The notes beneath the pieces are model-generated. The model saw nothing but the letters and a program-made list of their open reading frames with translations, made no database searches and was not told the DNA's origin. DNA of 64,000 nt from Eucommia ulmoides (taxonomy: Eukaryota > Streptophyta > Magnoliopsida > Garryales > Eucommiaceae), in contig CM028329.1 in assembly GCA_016647705.1 (NCBI GenBank), positions 54,391,231-54,455,230 on the forward strand, read 5' to 3'. Positions 1 through 14,435 of this stretch are shown in pieces. Every line of letters starts with the position of its first letter. Position 1 is the first letter of the stretch. The translations under genes and the position numbers were made by a program.

Positions 1-1466
1 TAGATTAGATGATTGGGTAGTTGCATATTGCTCACAGAATGAGCTATAAAGAGCATGTTTATTTCATTTTGGGGATATTATTCTTTGTTGAATCCCATAC
101 CACTTGTGTTATCTAATTCTGAGCTAAGGTTTTCCTTGAGACTGAGTTGGGCCCATTGGATTTTCAACTTTAGGACTCTTGTTTGATGTTGAGCGTGTTG
201 AACTCCACATTGATGTTGGGTCTTCACCCGATATCCAATCGTTATAGTTCATCAAAAGTCCACCTTGCGCTTGATAAGAAAGTCGATGTTCATTTGATAA
301 AGTCAAAGGGCGACAATGAGGTGGTGGCGACGTTTAGGTGGTGTGGCAGAGGGGATTGAAATTAGGGTTAGGGGTTTTGACACTAAGTACCCCAGAAATT
401 TAACTAGAATCTCACTTTTTCAAATAATTTCAATTTAAACGTATAAGATGTCTTATTAACTTTATATGTTCTTTTCTGAAGTGCAATGAACCGAAACTAG
501 TAAGAAATGTTAATTACACAATTAACCCCTAAAATTTAGAGGTTGTGTAAATTTAGTTGTTTTTATTATTGTCCATATGGTTATTTTATTCATGTATTTG
601 ATGGTTAGGAATCCTAAAATGGATTAATTCATTATCTTTCTATTTACATGATGAGTTATATGATTGAAAGAATTATATCCTCGTTTTATTTTGTTAACCT
701 GATGGAAGCTAAATTAAATAAAATACTATTGAAAAGTGGTCGTAGATAATTAGATGTATGATATGTATTCAGGATTTTCAGTGGTTTAAGTATGATGTTA
801 ATAACTAATTTAGTTATTACGAAAATGAGATTTTTTATTTTTCGAATTTGGGATATGTTTGAGGCAATATATTTGTGTTTTGGAATGAAAAAAAAAAAGT
901 ATTGAGTTGTTTTTGTACAATTTTGCATGAATTTCTTTTTCTATTGCCTAGATCTTAAAGTGTTTAATGGGTCATACATATATTCTGATAGGCTTGTTGG
1001 ACCATCAATTATTTATTAATTAACAAGCCTGATAAAATTATTAATATGGATAAATTATTTATGAATATCTGAAAAGGCCTTGAATTGGAAACACTATCAC
1101 TGTGACTAGTAGATCTTGGCAGGGATCCAAGTTTAGGTTCATTATATAGATATTGATTTTGTGTTTGAACCTATGTAATATATCAAGCAACTGGATCTTT
1201 TTAGTTACAACTTTCGGCTTTTGAGGTTCATATCAAGGAGCCCATAAAAACACTAATTATGATTAATTATAGTTTTTCAATTTTCAAGCCCTTAATTTTT
1301 TATTCTATATAGAGACTAATATATTAATTAGTTTCAGAGTGCAGTAAACTTGTTGTTCAAATTCTTGCAATTATAATTGATTGTTGATAACTGAAAATAA
1401 ATTTTGTAACGTACTTCATCTTATTTTGATCATATGCATATATATCGCTAATATGCACTGTTGTGG
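1..1466. other. Unassigned AT-rich sequence
   Basis: I recognise no gene here. Open frames are short and low in complexity. A GC-richer patch at about 130-360 shows no domain. The downstream edge runs into a tandem array with the same base composition, so this may be decayed retroelement DNA, but nothing shows that directly. Confidence 0.4.
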
Positions 1467-2413
1467 TTGGGTAATATTATTTAATTTTTTCAATTACGAA
1501 CGGTTTCTTATGAATTATTAAGATTATTTTATCAAAGTGATTTAATCAACATAATTTGTAAGTTTTCGTGTTCCTATTTTATTGATGATTTTTTTTTATT
1601 AATTTGTGCATTTACCTGCCCAAATGGGGTTATTATGCAGATTAATTTAATTTTTGGGTAATATAATTTAATTTTTTCAATTTAGAATAGTTGCTTGTGA
1701 ATTGTTAAGGTTATTTTATCAAAGTGACTTAATCAACATAGTTTGCAAGTTTTTGTGTTCCTATTTTGTAGATGAATTTTTTTTAGATTAATTTGTATAT
1801 TTATCTACCCAAAGGAGGTTACTATGCAGATTAATTTAATTGTTGGGTAATATAATTTAATTTTTCTCAATTTGGAACGGTTGCTTGTGAATTGGTGAAG
1901 TTATTTTGCCAAAGTGATTTAAATAACATAGTTTGCAAGTTTTCGAGTTCTTATCTTGTTGATGATTTTTTTTAGATTAATTTGTGCATTTACCTACTCA
2001 AAGGTGATTATTGTGCAGATTAATTTAATTGTTGGGCAATATAATTTGATTTTTCCAATTTGAAACGATTGCTTGTGAATTGTTAATGTTATTTTATCAA
2101 AGTGATTTAACCAACATAGTTTGCAAGTTTTCGAGTTCTTATCTTATTGATGGAAAACTTTTAAATTAATTTGTGCATTTACTTACTCAAAGGGGGTTAT
2201 TATGCAGATTAATTTAATTGTTGAGCAATATAATTAGTTTAATTTTCTCAATTTGGAATGATTGCTTGTGAAATAGTGATGTTATTTTACTAAAGTGATT
2301 TAACCAACATAGTTTGCAAATTTTTAAGTTCTTATTTTGTTGTTGGAAAAATTTTAGATTAATTTGTATATTCACCTGCCTAAAAGGAGTTATTGTGCAT
2401 ATTAATTTAATTG
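1467..2413. repeat. Tandem array, about 188-bp unit, five copies
   Basis: The anchor TTGGGTAATAT or a close variant recurs at 1,467, 1,654, 1,843, 2,032 and 2,221, so the unit is 187-189 bp. Each unit also holds a TTTATCAAAGTGATTTAA-like block, a CAAGTTTTCG block and a CCCAAAGG..GTTATTATGCAGATTAATTTAAT block in the same order. Copies differ by scattered substitutions and 1-5 base indels. The unit has no coding potential. It could be a small satellite or an amplified part of a retroelement LTR. Confidence 0.85.
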
Positions 2414-3268
2414 CTTCAGGATATTATGTGAGATAAATAATTTGATAAATTTGTTTGCGCAAATGAAATGAATTTTAAAAAATCATTTGTTTCTTTATAT
2501 TTTGAATGAAATATATGGATTTAAAAGTCAATTTGCTCAAAGGGAATGAATTTTTAGATCTGTAATTTTTTCTTATTTTGTTGATTTGCATAATTAAAGA
2601 ACAATCGTTTATTGTAGATTTTACCCAAAGGGGAGTTTATGATAACACAATTGACTTATATTGTATTGCCTATACTTAATTGAGTATTTTGCTTATTGCC
2701 CATACTTGATCTAGTTGTAATTTTTTTTGTGAAAATAATTTTCTTTTGTTGTGAACAACAATAACGCCACAATCAAATTCTAAATTGATTCCTTGATTTA
2801 ATGGGAGTCTCTGTAATTTCATTTATTTCGATGATTGTATCATATAAGCATTTATCACTATTGTTATAATATTTTTCTTATCTTGTTGATCTTCATACTT
2901 AAAAAATAATTGTTTATTGTAGACTCTACCCAAATGAGAGTTTATGATGATGCAATAGATTCTTATATATCGTGTCGCTTATACTTATTTGAGCATTTTG
3001 ATTCTCTAGTTTAATGTGAGCTTTTGTATTTTCCTTTTATTTCGATGATTACGTTGTGACCACTATTGTTATGCGTTTTGCAAAATTAAAATTTATTTGA
3101 TAATCATCATTATTGTATATTATATTGTTGCATATCATATTATTTAAATTGATTATACAATATGATATCTTAAAATATTGTGCTTTAAGAATTACAGTTG
3201 TATACTTTTGGTTGTCACAAATCACTGTTTTGAGATCTCATGATGTATTATTACTGACAGATGACTTG
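2414..3268. repeat. Pair of diverged ~305-bp direct repeats
   Basis: Blocks at about 2,578-2,700 and 2,883-3,000 share the order TTGTTGAT..CATA, AAT(C/T)GTTTATTGTAGA, ACCCAAA and GAGTTTATGAT. Their offset is about 305 bases. The style (a CCCAAAG..GAGTT stretch followed by a T-rich run) resembles the preceding array, so both may come from one decayed element. No gene is seen. Confidence 0.55.
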
Positions 3269-3482
3269 TTAAAGTCAAGTAATTTCATATTGTTGAGAAA
3301 TTGCAGTAGTTTCATTTTGTTGAGAAATTGTAATTAACAATTTCATATTGTTGAGAAATTGCAGTAGTTTCATTTTATTGAAAAACTGCAATTAACAATT
3401 TCATTTTGTTGAGAAATTGCAACATTTTCATTTTGTTGAGAAATTACAATTAGCAATTTTATTTTGTTAAGAAATTATAATG
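3269..3482. repeat. Short tandem repeat with TTGTTGAGAAATTGCA core
   Basis: About seven imperfect copies of AATTTCATTTTGTTGAGAAATTGCA follow one another. Spacing alternates between about 28 and 33 bases, which suggests a higher-order unit of roughly 60 bases. Some copies have AATTAACAATTTC between cores. This is a minisatellite without coding potential. Confidence 0.8.
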
Positions 3483-4230
3483 AGGACCGACAAGAAACAA
3501 TGCATATATATAATAATTACATGTTGGCATTTGTTTCTTACTACACTACTAGGCTTACGATCTATGTCGATATGGTTAAAAATATTTGTGAGTATGAAGG
3601 GTCTGATATTTGTTGAGATTAACATATAGACCATCATAATCCAATATTAAGATCATATTGGACCGGATAAGTTTACCAAGATACTATTTATAAACTATCA
3701 TTTCTTTAAACAAAAAAGGTGTGATCACACCAAAAATATTTTTTTTTTCTATTATTAACCCAAGAGTTTGGTTTTTAAAATTATATTTATTCATAATGTA
3801 GCCCAAGTGGGAGAATATTGGAAAACATTTTGTGGGCTAACATTAATTGAATAAATTATTTTACAAAAACGGGTTAATGGATAATCTATTATTTAAGCAG
3901 CCCAAATAATCAGTGATTATATTTTGATTTGGGCTGTGGCGTCTTTTATGTAGAAGCCCAGTTAAGTGGTGAGTGTAAGTTTAAAATTTCGTTGAAACCC
4001 GTTATGAGAGGGCCCAACGAGAAACCCTAATATATATAACTAGGTCCACTTCCTAGTCTAAATTAAGAGGTTTCTCCCCATTGAGAGCCGTCACCACAAT
4101 AATCTAGATCATATGGAGGAAAACCTAATTAGTAATCCATTGTGATAGATTCAATCTCCTGCGATGGTCCAAACAGGTACGTATTCGATTATCGTTCTTT
4201 ATTGTTGTGTTATAATAATCATGCATGTTT
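3483..4230 (+). mobile_element. Ty1/copia-like 3' end and LTR remnant
   Basis: At 3,804-3,813 the sequence CAAGTGGGAG is a typical copia polypurine tract. It is followed by GAATATTGG, which looks like a mutated form of the usual TGTTGG LTR start. The next ~390 bases have an LTR-like layout, with a leader-like stretch near 4,030-4,200 that includes a run of GAAACCCTAATATATATAAC. No polymerase-coding sequence remains upstream. The assignment rests on this polypurine/LTR signature only. Confidence 0.5.
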
Positions 4231-6240
<2,010 letters not shown>

Positions 6241-7634
6241 TGTAACGACCCAGTTTTCCAATACCGCCACTTGATTTCTTCCTTTTTTATTTTTATGGAA
6301 AAGTAGATGAAAGACATATCACTCCACCACCACGCTTCCTTTGAGCTACTATGATGAAAATAATAAAAGGCGTGCCCTCGACTTGATATTACCCAACCAG
6401 AATAGTACATACATAATTGTTTGAAATTTAATATTATAAATTAAAAATTCCAAGATTAGACATATCCCAATATATTCCATAGCAAAAGTTCAAAATCCTA
6501 ACCCATCCTGATCAGTCCTAAAAAAATAAAACGACACATCCTTCTAACTCTACCTAACGTCAATAGGGGACTCGCCTCTAGTTGAGGTATCTGAGATAAA
6601 ATATGTATTGGTGTACTGTCTTTAAAATATAAAAATAATTTATGGATTAATATTTACCAAGCATCGTTTTCAAAATATAAATATAACCGTACACTAAGTA
6701 GAAATAAAATTCTACAACTATCATCAAAATAAAATAAATGCATTTAAATCAACTAATTAAATTACTTTAATATATAATAAAATACTACATACATATTTTC
6801 TACTAATCATAGGATCGTTTCACCTCACGATTAAGAGTTATAACGGTATCATAACTTGTACAACTGTGCAATTTAAGGTTGATATCAGTGTAAAAGTTAT
6901 TCAATATTTTCAATGGTAGGAGCCAATACATAATGTAAACTATCATATCGTGACGATAATCATCATCGTCAACAACAACTCCCCCACTTGTGGTCGGGGA
7001 TTCTACATGCATATCTAGGTTGAACACACACATATATAGTAACCATCGATATGTACACACATATATGTGTATATGTAAACACTTAATTACATGAGAAAGA
7101 AAAGAGTGAGAGGAGACTTACATGAGAGAGAGAGAGAGAGAGAGGGGACAAATGAAGGCTTGAGCTATAGTGAAAATACACATATATAAATGATAAACAA
7201 GATCCATCTCAACCCTTTTTTCTATGCATGTTTCTTTCTTTCTTATTTTTTTTTTTTTTTTTTTTCTTGGCTTCCACATTCCCTTCTCATCATTTTTTCA
7301 TGTTGAGGTGGCTTCATAAAAAAATCCACTCACCATTTCATATTTTTGTTTTAGTTTATCTCAATTCCAATGGATAAGAATGGAAGGATATTTTTATTTC
7401 AATTGCATATATAACTCAAAGATAATGTTATAAATATTTATTCAACCCTAAAACTCTTACCAGTAATTCTTAAATTATATATTAACCCCAAAACTTTTAA
7501 AGACAAATTAAAATTAACATATCAATTCCAAAAAAATTAAATTAAAACTTTAAATAACACATTAGACCCAATATTTTTTTAAATGTTATAAAAATACAAA
7601 TAAAAATATTTACATACAAAAATCGGGTCTTACA
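6241..7634. mobile_element. Solo LTR, probably Ty3/gypsy
   Basis: The block starts TGTAACGACCC and ends GGGTCTTACA, which are near-perfect inverted repeats with the TG...CA ends of an LTR. It is 1,394 bp long. The flanking five bases are AATGT on the left and AATAT on the right, a target duplication with one mismatch. No primer-binding site, polypurine tract or second LTR adjoins it, so it is best read as a solo LTR left by recombination between two LTRs. Inside are a (GA)n tract at about 7,122-7,145 and a T-run near 7,245-7,265. The TGTAACGACCC start is common in plant Ty3/gypsy LTRs; the clade is an inference. Confidence 0.75.
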
Positions 7635-7718
7635 AATATAGTTAATACTTTTTGTGCATTTTTTAATGTGATATATTGTCATTACTTTCAACATTTTATT
7701 CATGATTGTTGTGAGATA

Positions 7719-8500
7719 CACTACAATAACAAAAACTATCTATAAGGGCACATTTGGTAGAACACTATATGTATTGTGCCTTATAAAGGTACTTTTTGGA
7801 GTACAAAATTGAAAGTATCGCAAAAAAATAAATTTGTTGGGACACTATATGTTATTGTACACTATAAAAGTATTTTCGGGACACTATATGTATTGTGCCC
7901 TATAATCAAATATTTAAAGGACACAAAGTAGTGCCCCAATAACATTTAATTAGTAATTAAATAAAGTAATATCTATATATAATATAAAAAGATAGAAAAT
8001 AGTGCCCTAAAAACATAAATTATATCAGGGCACAATTTTGTGTCCTATTATAATTTAATTACATATATTAAAATAAATTGATTGATATTTGCCCAACTTA
8101 ACCCCTCCCCCCCCAAAAAAAGAAGAGCGCCTTCTTTCCCACTCACACATTTGGTGGGAAAAAAAAGACAGGTCATTTTGGTTTTGGTTTTCCCCTCACA
8201 CCACACTCTCACTCTCAGTCTCTCAGTCCTGATACCTACCCCCAAACCCTTTAGTTCATCTCATTTTCCTCTCCAATGCTGTATCGCCGACAAAATCGCC
8301 TTAGACATCTCTGCCCTTTCTCTCGATTTCGATCTCAACCCTCTCTCTCGATCTCAACTCTCATTGTTAGCAATGGTGTTTGTTTCGTCTCCTCGTCGTT
8401 CTTCTTCCTATCAGCACCGATGAGAGGCCTATCAATTTTCGCAACATAGGCTCGGGGCTTGTCATGTTTTGAAAATAGTCTCAGACTAAGAATTTGAATT
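7719..8500 (+). mobile_element. CACTA transposon end with subterminal repeats
   Basis: The sequence opens with CACTACAATAACAAAA, a terminal motif of CACTA (En/Spm) transposons. It is followed by repeated GGGCACTATATGTATTGTGCC-like units in both orientations (about 7,745-8,050), as expected of subterminal transposase-binding repeats. A CT-rich promoter/leader-like stretch follows at 8,180-8,400. The right terminus is not visible, because a second CACTA end begins at 8,501, so this is a truncated or interrupted element. No transposase-coding sequence was recognised. Confidence 0.6.
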
Positions 8501-10247
8501 CACTATTGGAAAACAGCCTTTTATCACGCTTACTAAATATAATTAATCTCATTTTTTAAATATACCATGATTGTAACAATATGAATGAGATATAATCTCG
8601 TTTAAATTTATTATGTGATAAATTTTTTGTCTCACTATTTTAATAAACCATGATAATAGGTTGTAGATTTTATCACAATTATTATTTACAAGTAGATTAA
8701 TTGGTGCTTGTGTAAAAATGCGCTAAATTTAACCCCTCAAAAAAAGGCGTTGGCCAAATGTTGTGTTCCCACCCCCATCCAAATCTTTCGCCTTTTTTTT
8801 GGTAACCTCTTTTTGCTTCTCCCTCTTTCATTGAGAGCCTCTCTCTAAAAAGCCCTAGACATGGAGGAGCCTCTCTCTCACTCTCACTCCCAATTCCCAC
8901 GATATCTCACACTCTCTCTATCTCGCTCTCTTTCCCTCTTCTTTGAGCCGTCGATCTCATGGCTAATCTCGCTCTCTCTCCGATTTCATGACAAAGCTTT
9001 AGATTCATCACGAAGACGAAGGCACTCGTCGTTGATATCGCCGTCGATCTCAAATTTGAAAATCCTCACCCTCCGACTTTGCTTTTCCACCTCTCGCCCT
9101 CTTGATCTCATGATTTCTCTACGAAATCCACTTGATCGGCTATGGCTATGAGCTTGGACAACGTCCGATGGTTGTCAAGTCTTAGATCTACTGCTGCTTC
9201 ATTCTTTCGTATCTACCCTAACTAAGCTTTTTTTACTTGTTTACTAACTAAGTGTGTCATTATTCTCAGATATTGCTGGAAGAGAAATGCGGTGCCCCAT
9301 CTCTGGTGAGGTATGACTGAATTTTGTTTACCCTTTGCTACGTGCTTGTGGGATATATATATATATATGTTGAGTTTGTTGCTGCAACTACGATTAGAGC
9401 TGGGAATATATTCCCTTGATGATTATATTGAAGAAAAAGAACTAGAATCAGTTGTAATTGTAATATGCTACATTATAAATTACAAGTCTTCTTGGGTTTT
9501 TTTCTTGGCTTGTCTTTAAGTGTTTTTTTATTCATATATGAACTGTTTTGGTTTCAACAGATTCTATCTTGCTAATGAAAAAACCCAAATCACCTTGTGT
9601 TTTGGTTAGATTGCTAAGCTTGTTATACTCTTAATCTTTTCAAAATATCAATGTATGTGGTTTGCATTGTAGTGGCACATGGATAGTGTTAGTTTTCTTG
9701 CTGATGACTCTGTTTTGTTGTTTCTATCCATTGAATAAGATCTTCAGCTCTTTTGGTCTTTGTGTTCTATATATGGGTTTGAAAAATGTTGTCTATGAAC
9801 TATGGTTTACACAGCATGATGAGCTTTCTCGGGTTATGAAACCCAATGTTGAATTTCTCTTAGCCTTTCCCTGGGAGCAATCCACAAGTATATATTTTGG
9901 GAAATGGGAAGGTTCACCAAATCAGTTTCATGGATGCCAGTTCTTCTGTCTTGATCAATTTGTCATTTGTTTTTTAATTTGATGTCTAATTGTTTTTTTT
10001 TTTTTTTTTTTTTGTTAAGGCAAACTATGTGATTTGTTTTACAATCCTCTTTGATTTTTACCCTCTACCCAATCATTCCACCATGGCCTACTACTGGTAC
10101 GATGATGGTCACCTCGCCTTCATTCCTCTCTCCAACGATTCAAGGTATGCTCAATTTCCATAGCAATATTACTATTTTTCTATTCATAACTTGTTTTATT
10201 TTTTATGATCTTTCTTTGATAATCTTGGCTACTCCCAAAACTTAAAG
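8501..10247 (+). mobile_element. Second CACTA end with exon-like interior
   Basis: It starts CACTATTGGAAAACAGCC. Positions 8,501-8,700 match, in inverted orientation, the terminus at 34,482-34,666, including the TTTATCACGCTTA and GAATGAGAT blocks, so both are ends of one CACTA family. Behind it lie a CT-rich leader, an open frame from 8,861 and exon-like blocks: 9,271-9,311 (AG before, GTATGA after) and about 10,080-10,144 (followed by GTATGC). The first block can be read as ..MRCPISGE, which resembles the start of the spliceosomal PRP19 U-box, but that is eight residues and weak. No CACTA transposase and no right terminus was found. Captured host exons are possible but unproven. Confidence 0.5.
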
Positions 10248-13200
10248 TGTGAGTTTTTCCTCAATTGGTGATTGGTGGCCTCTAATTTAAGCGTTGCTAC
10301 TTTCACCGTAAGCGTACGAATCAAGTTTTAGTATAATGGACCTTTCAATCAGGTATCGTATCGATAGAGATTGGTTGAGATTACTATCAAGTACTGCGAT
10401 TGTCATAATCTAATTTTATCTAGGCGACTAAAAATGGTATTTAATTTATACTAATACTAAACTAAAATACTAATTAACTTAACTATACTATAAATACTAT
10501 ATTGAGATTGTTTAGGGGAGTAGATTGTCTAGGGATTAACTTTATTTATTTAAATACGTTTGGTTTCGTTTTAGTTAACATTAATGGCATTCGGCGTATC
10601 CGACAATCTCGGTTCGTAAACTCCTGAGTGTAAGACGGGGGAATACGTGACTTCGTGTCAACGCCGAAGTCCCGCTCAACGTCTTAATGACTCTAGGCCA
10701 CGTGAGTCTCTCCCCAACGCCATCGATTGCACACTTTTTAATGCCCTCCCGGGTCGTTAGATTGTCATGTTGTGTTTACCCTAATTTGAATCCGGGGTTA
10801 CCTCTCCCGAGTGTCAAACCCCGTATTCTCAATATATCTAAATTAGCATATAATCATAGAAACACGGAAACACAATCAAAATTATAAGGAACAACAATAA
10901 ATAAAATACAAATTCAACCAAAACTACATTTTCATAAAATAATATGTTAATCCCTATTACAATCCATGTTTAGCCTATGGCCATAGCTGTTTATACAATT
11001 GAAACAAAGCTAAACATGCTCACACAAACAAAAAAGATAAGAAATAAAAGGAAAAAACGGATGAACTTAGCCGATATCCGAAGATTAGCCGCTAAAATCG
11101 TCCTTCGATCGATTCTCCTTCTCCGTGTGGTAATATTCTTCTCCGTATTTGTTTGAGCACTCCCCATACTCTCTCAATATTCTATACTAAGCCCTAAGGG
11201 CTGTAATGGCCAGAGCGGAGCAAATGAGAGGGGAGGAGAGGAGTTTAAATAGGCAAAATATCTAAAATAAAATATCTAAATTGTGCAGAGCTGACTGCCG
11301 CGGCGGTGGATTTCGGGGACATTCTGCAGTTTCACTGTAAAACCCTAACTTTCGCATACGCCTAATTTTGGTTGCATTCTACAACATGTAGAAAATAACG
11401 GGGTAGATTGTGTTAAATAAAATTCAATTTAAAATTTTAGGGGGTTAATCCGCAATTTTTACAACACCTAAGTTTTTGTTTTGGGTTTAAACAAAAACTT
11501 AAGATAATTAGGGGGAGATATATGTAAATAACCCTAAAATATTATTAAAAAAAATGAGTAATGGGTTATGAATACAACCCTATTACCTTGCCCCTATATA
11601 TATATAGGGTGTTGGGTCGTCGGAGTGTGTGCAGGCGGTGGAGGGGGGAGGTAATCGGTGCAATTGTTGAACGACGACGGGGGTGAATACAGTCGTCCGG
11701 CGAGTTGCAGGTGTGTGTGTGGGTGATTGGCGGTGTCGCCGGTGGGTATGTGAGCGTGGGTAGGTGTGGAGTTGCCGGCAGTGTGGGGGTGTGTTCGTCC
11801 GGTGTGTGTGTGTGTGTGTGTGTTTTATCGTATACCGGTGTGTGTGTGTGTTGTGTTAGGGTGTGTGTAGGTGACCGTAGTCCAACCGTGGTATATGGGA
11901 GTCGCTGGAGTTGGTGGGAGAGAAAGAAACGACCGTCTGAAAGTTGAAGCAGAAACCAGAAATGGGAAGAAGACGACTGTCGCCGCAAAGGTGAGATCAA
12001 TCGCCGCGGCGGTGAGCTTTTGCATGCAGAACTGCTGTTGCATCGCCGCAGCGGTGAGACCGCTTGGCAGTGAAGACCTGGGCAGAAAATAGTAAAATTC
12101 AACCATTCGTAAAAAAGGTAAAATTTCGACCGATTTCTAATTTTGTTAAAAATTGAATTTTTAGCATTAAAATTTCCTTAACTATTAAAATTAATAATCG
12201 TGACAATAGTAATGTTACAACTGTTAATTTGAAAAATATTGTACAGTAAATATTAATGTCGTGAATTGGGGTAAATAGTAATTTTACATAATCAAATTTG
12301 GGGAACGGGGAATTTCGTAATTGAGGACCATGCATTGCATATTAGGGTTGTTTAAAATAAAATATTAATTTATGCCTTATCGTTATTAGGTTCGCAGACG
12401 CCAGTGTCCCAGTAGATTTTGAACGTCGGTATTACTGTCTTCTATATAAATTTACAAAATCTTATTTTCGTATAAATTGTGGAGAAATACGTTTCTTGGA
12501 AAAAAATGTGTTGATTTGAAAATGAATGATTTTGTGACTTATATGGATTAAGTGGGTTTTAAATATGGATTTTGTGAAACAGGAAAAGGGGAAAATGTGA
12601 AATTTTTTGTGTGTCCAACTATGCCATAGTTTTGTTCCCGTCAGGAGGGCATGTTCGACGGGATGGTTTTGACCTATCTGAAGGGTTAGTTCGGCAGGTG
12701 GTTGATTATATTACGACCTCTCTGGAGGATTAGTCCAACAGGTGGTTGTTGATATTATGACATGTCCGGAGGGTTAGTCTGACAGGTGGTTGGTTATATT
12801 ATGACCTGTCTGGAGGGTTAGTCTGGCAGGTAGTTGATTATATTTTGACTTGTCCAGAGGGTTAGTCCGACAAGTGGTTGATTATACTACGACCTGTCCG
12901 GAGGATTAGTTCGGTAGGTGGTTGTTGATATTATGACCTGACCAGAGGGTTAGTTCGGCAAGTGGTTGTTGATATTATGACTTGTTAGGAGGATTAGTCC
13001 TGCAGGTGGTTGTTTGACCTGTCAGGAATGCAAAACCTGCGGGTGGTACGGTACCGTTGCAACTCCCGATCGTGAGGTAGTTATAATATTTGGGTGTGTT
13101 AAATATATAATTTCATTATATGGGTGACAGTTTGGAAATTGGTTTCAGTATGGCTTACAGTTTGGAAATTGGTTTCAATATGGTATACGATATGTGCTTA

Positions 13201-13943
13201 GCTTTATGTTACTACATTTTATTGGTGGAAATGGAATTGGATTTTCAGTCGGGTATGTGATTATAAAATATTATATTTTGAAAGGTAGTATTTATCAATT
13301 TTATTTGATCCATTAAATTAAATATTTTTATTATGCAGATTGTACACCGATAAAATTTTTGGTTTCAGGTACCGCGGCTAGGTGTCGGTCCACTACTGGC
13401 ACTAGGTAGAGTATGGTGGTAGGGTCATTTTGGAGGTGAGCCTGTCAGATGTGAACCGTGGAAGGTTAAGGTATTTTGGAAAGAAAAAAATAACATTTAC
13501 AATAGCGCGTGTATTTATGTGTATCTGTATGTATATAGTTAATTGAGCAGGTAGCATCTTGTCGACGTCACACTCGGCCTCAAGTGACAAGTGCCCGAGG
13601 TAGGGTGTGACATTTACTGCCCAGGCGGTGAATCCCACCATCTGGGCGGTGAGTTTACAACATCAATAGCCCTTCTTTGCATTTTCATCGCCGCGGCGAT
13701 GGTCCGGACGCCGCAGCGGTGGGCTTTTTTCAGAATATTACCTCTTTACTTGTTTTTCCACCGTTCTCCGACCGTTTTTGGTCTGAATTGATCGTTTGCG
13801 CTCTGATTCCAAACTTTTTCACCCAAACACCTATTTTAATACAAAAAGAATAAAAATATATTAAAACATATTAAAAACGTACTAAACGTACTCGAAAACT
13901 AACAAATTCGGTTTGAAAACAAATAGGTAATTTACACCTATCA
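10248..13943. mobile_element. Ty3/gypsy-type LTR (family X, copy 2) with nested LTR piece
   Basis: Aligns in order with the complete family-X LTR at 30,491-34,744: a TTTTAGTATAATG-like start block, the CTAATTTTATCTAGG block, the CTCCTGAGTGTAAGACGGG..GAATACGTGA block, a leader-like stretch near 11,100-11,290, repeated CCGCGGCGG boxes, and the end ACACCTATCA at 13,934-13,943. Foreign sequence interrupts it. The clearest interruption ends at about 13,611 with GGGTGTGACA, a typical LTR end, and contains a ~44-bp tandem array. The insert's left edge is uncertain (11,400-12,110). A (GT)n-rich stretch lies at 11,705-11,870. The outer target duplication is not clear. Short open frames here are GT/CA-repeat artefacts. 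Confidence 0.6.
12670..13020. repeat. Tandem array, about 44-bp unit, eight copies
   Basis: GACCTGTC-like anchors recur at about 12,670, 12,715, 12,758, 12,803, 12,848, 12,891, 12,936 and 12,980. Each is followed by GGAGGGTTAGT and GGCAGGTGGTTG. Copies differ at several positions. The array lies inside the LTR-like insert that ends near 13,611; such arrays occur in the LTRs of some plant Ty3/gypsy elements. Confidence 0.85.
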
Positions 13944-14310
13944 GTGATTCAAGCTTAAATGCCAATATATTTTTCTAATTTGATACAAGGATTGAATAAT
14001 TTTTCTTTTGATTATCGATTTTTAATTAGGTGTTGGCGAACCTCGATTTGTGTAAACGGCTGCAGTAAAGCATGTGTTTGATTTGTTTTGCCTTATATCT
14101 TGATTTTTTTTGTTTTTTTTTTTTTTGCAGGAAATGACGGGACTGACTTACTTTATGTTGGATTAGTCGAGACATGAGGCGGAGTATTGCATGGAAAATA
14201 CGTTTAACACATATTTAGTATGTCTATCACTTTTGTACTTAAATCTTGTTTTTATTTACGAATGGTGGTTTAGATGTTGAAAGGAAGTAGTGACCCATGA
14301 CGGGAAACAT
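13944..14310. other. Possible continuation of the interrupted CACTA interior
   Basis: A T-rich tract ending TTTTTTGCAG at about 14,130 looks like a plant 3' splice site. It is followed by a short open stretch that ends in TAG after about twelve codons. If the family-X LTR inserted into an intron of the exon-like block near 10,080, this would be the next exon. I cannot name a product. Confidence 0.3.
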
Positions 14311-14435
14311 AAAAGGAAACATAATATTAAATATGAAAACAACATAAATATTAAATTAAATTAGGTAATGACATAATTCCAAATATACAAAAAGAAACTT
14401 TCTTTTGTATATATGGAATATTCTAATATGCCCCT

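Noticed and set aside
1467..2413. CRISPR-like spacing of repeats
   Set aside because: Units are long, contiguous and degenerate, without unique spacers, in a plant nuclear genome.
8082..8423. 113-residue Ser/Pro-rich frame
   Set aside because: It lies in a CT-rich leader-like zone of a CACTA element; low complexity and no relatives recognised.
9271..9311. PRP19 first exon
   Set aside because: Only eight residues (MRCPISGE) resemble it, and the following PRP19 sequence was not found.
11566..12106. Frames of 80-178 residues on both strands, His/Thr or Val/Cys rich
   Set aside because: They overlap (GT)n-rich LTR sequence on opposite strands; composition follows the repeat and no domain is visible.
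10248..13943. A full LTR retrotransposon between two LTRs
   Set aside because: The parts align serially to a single LTR of family X with an insert, not to two copies of the same LTR.
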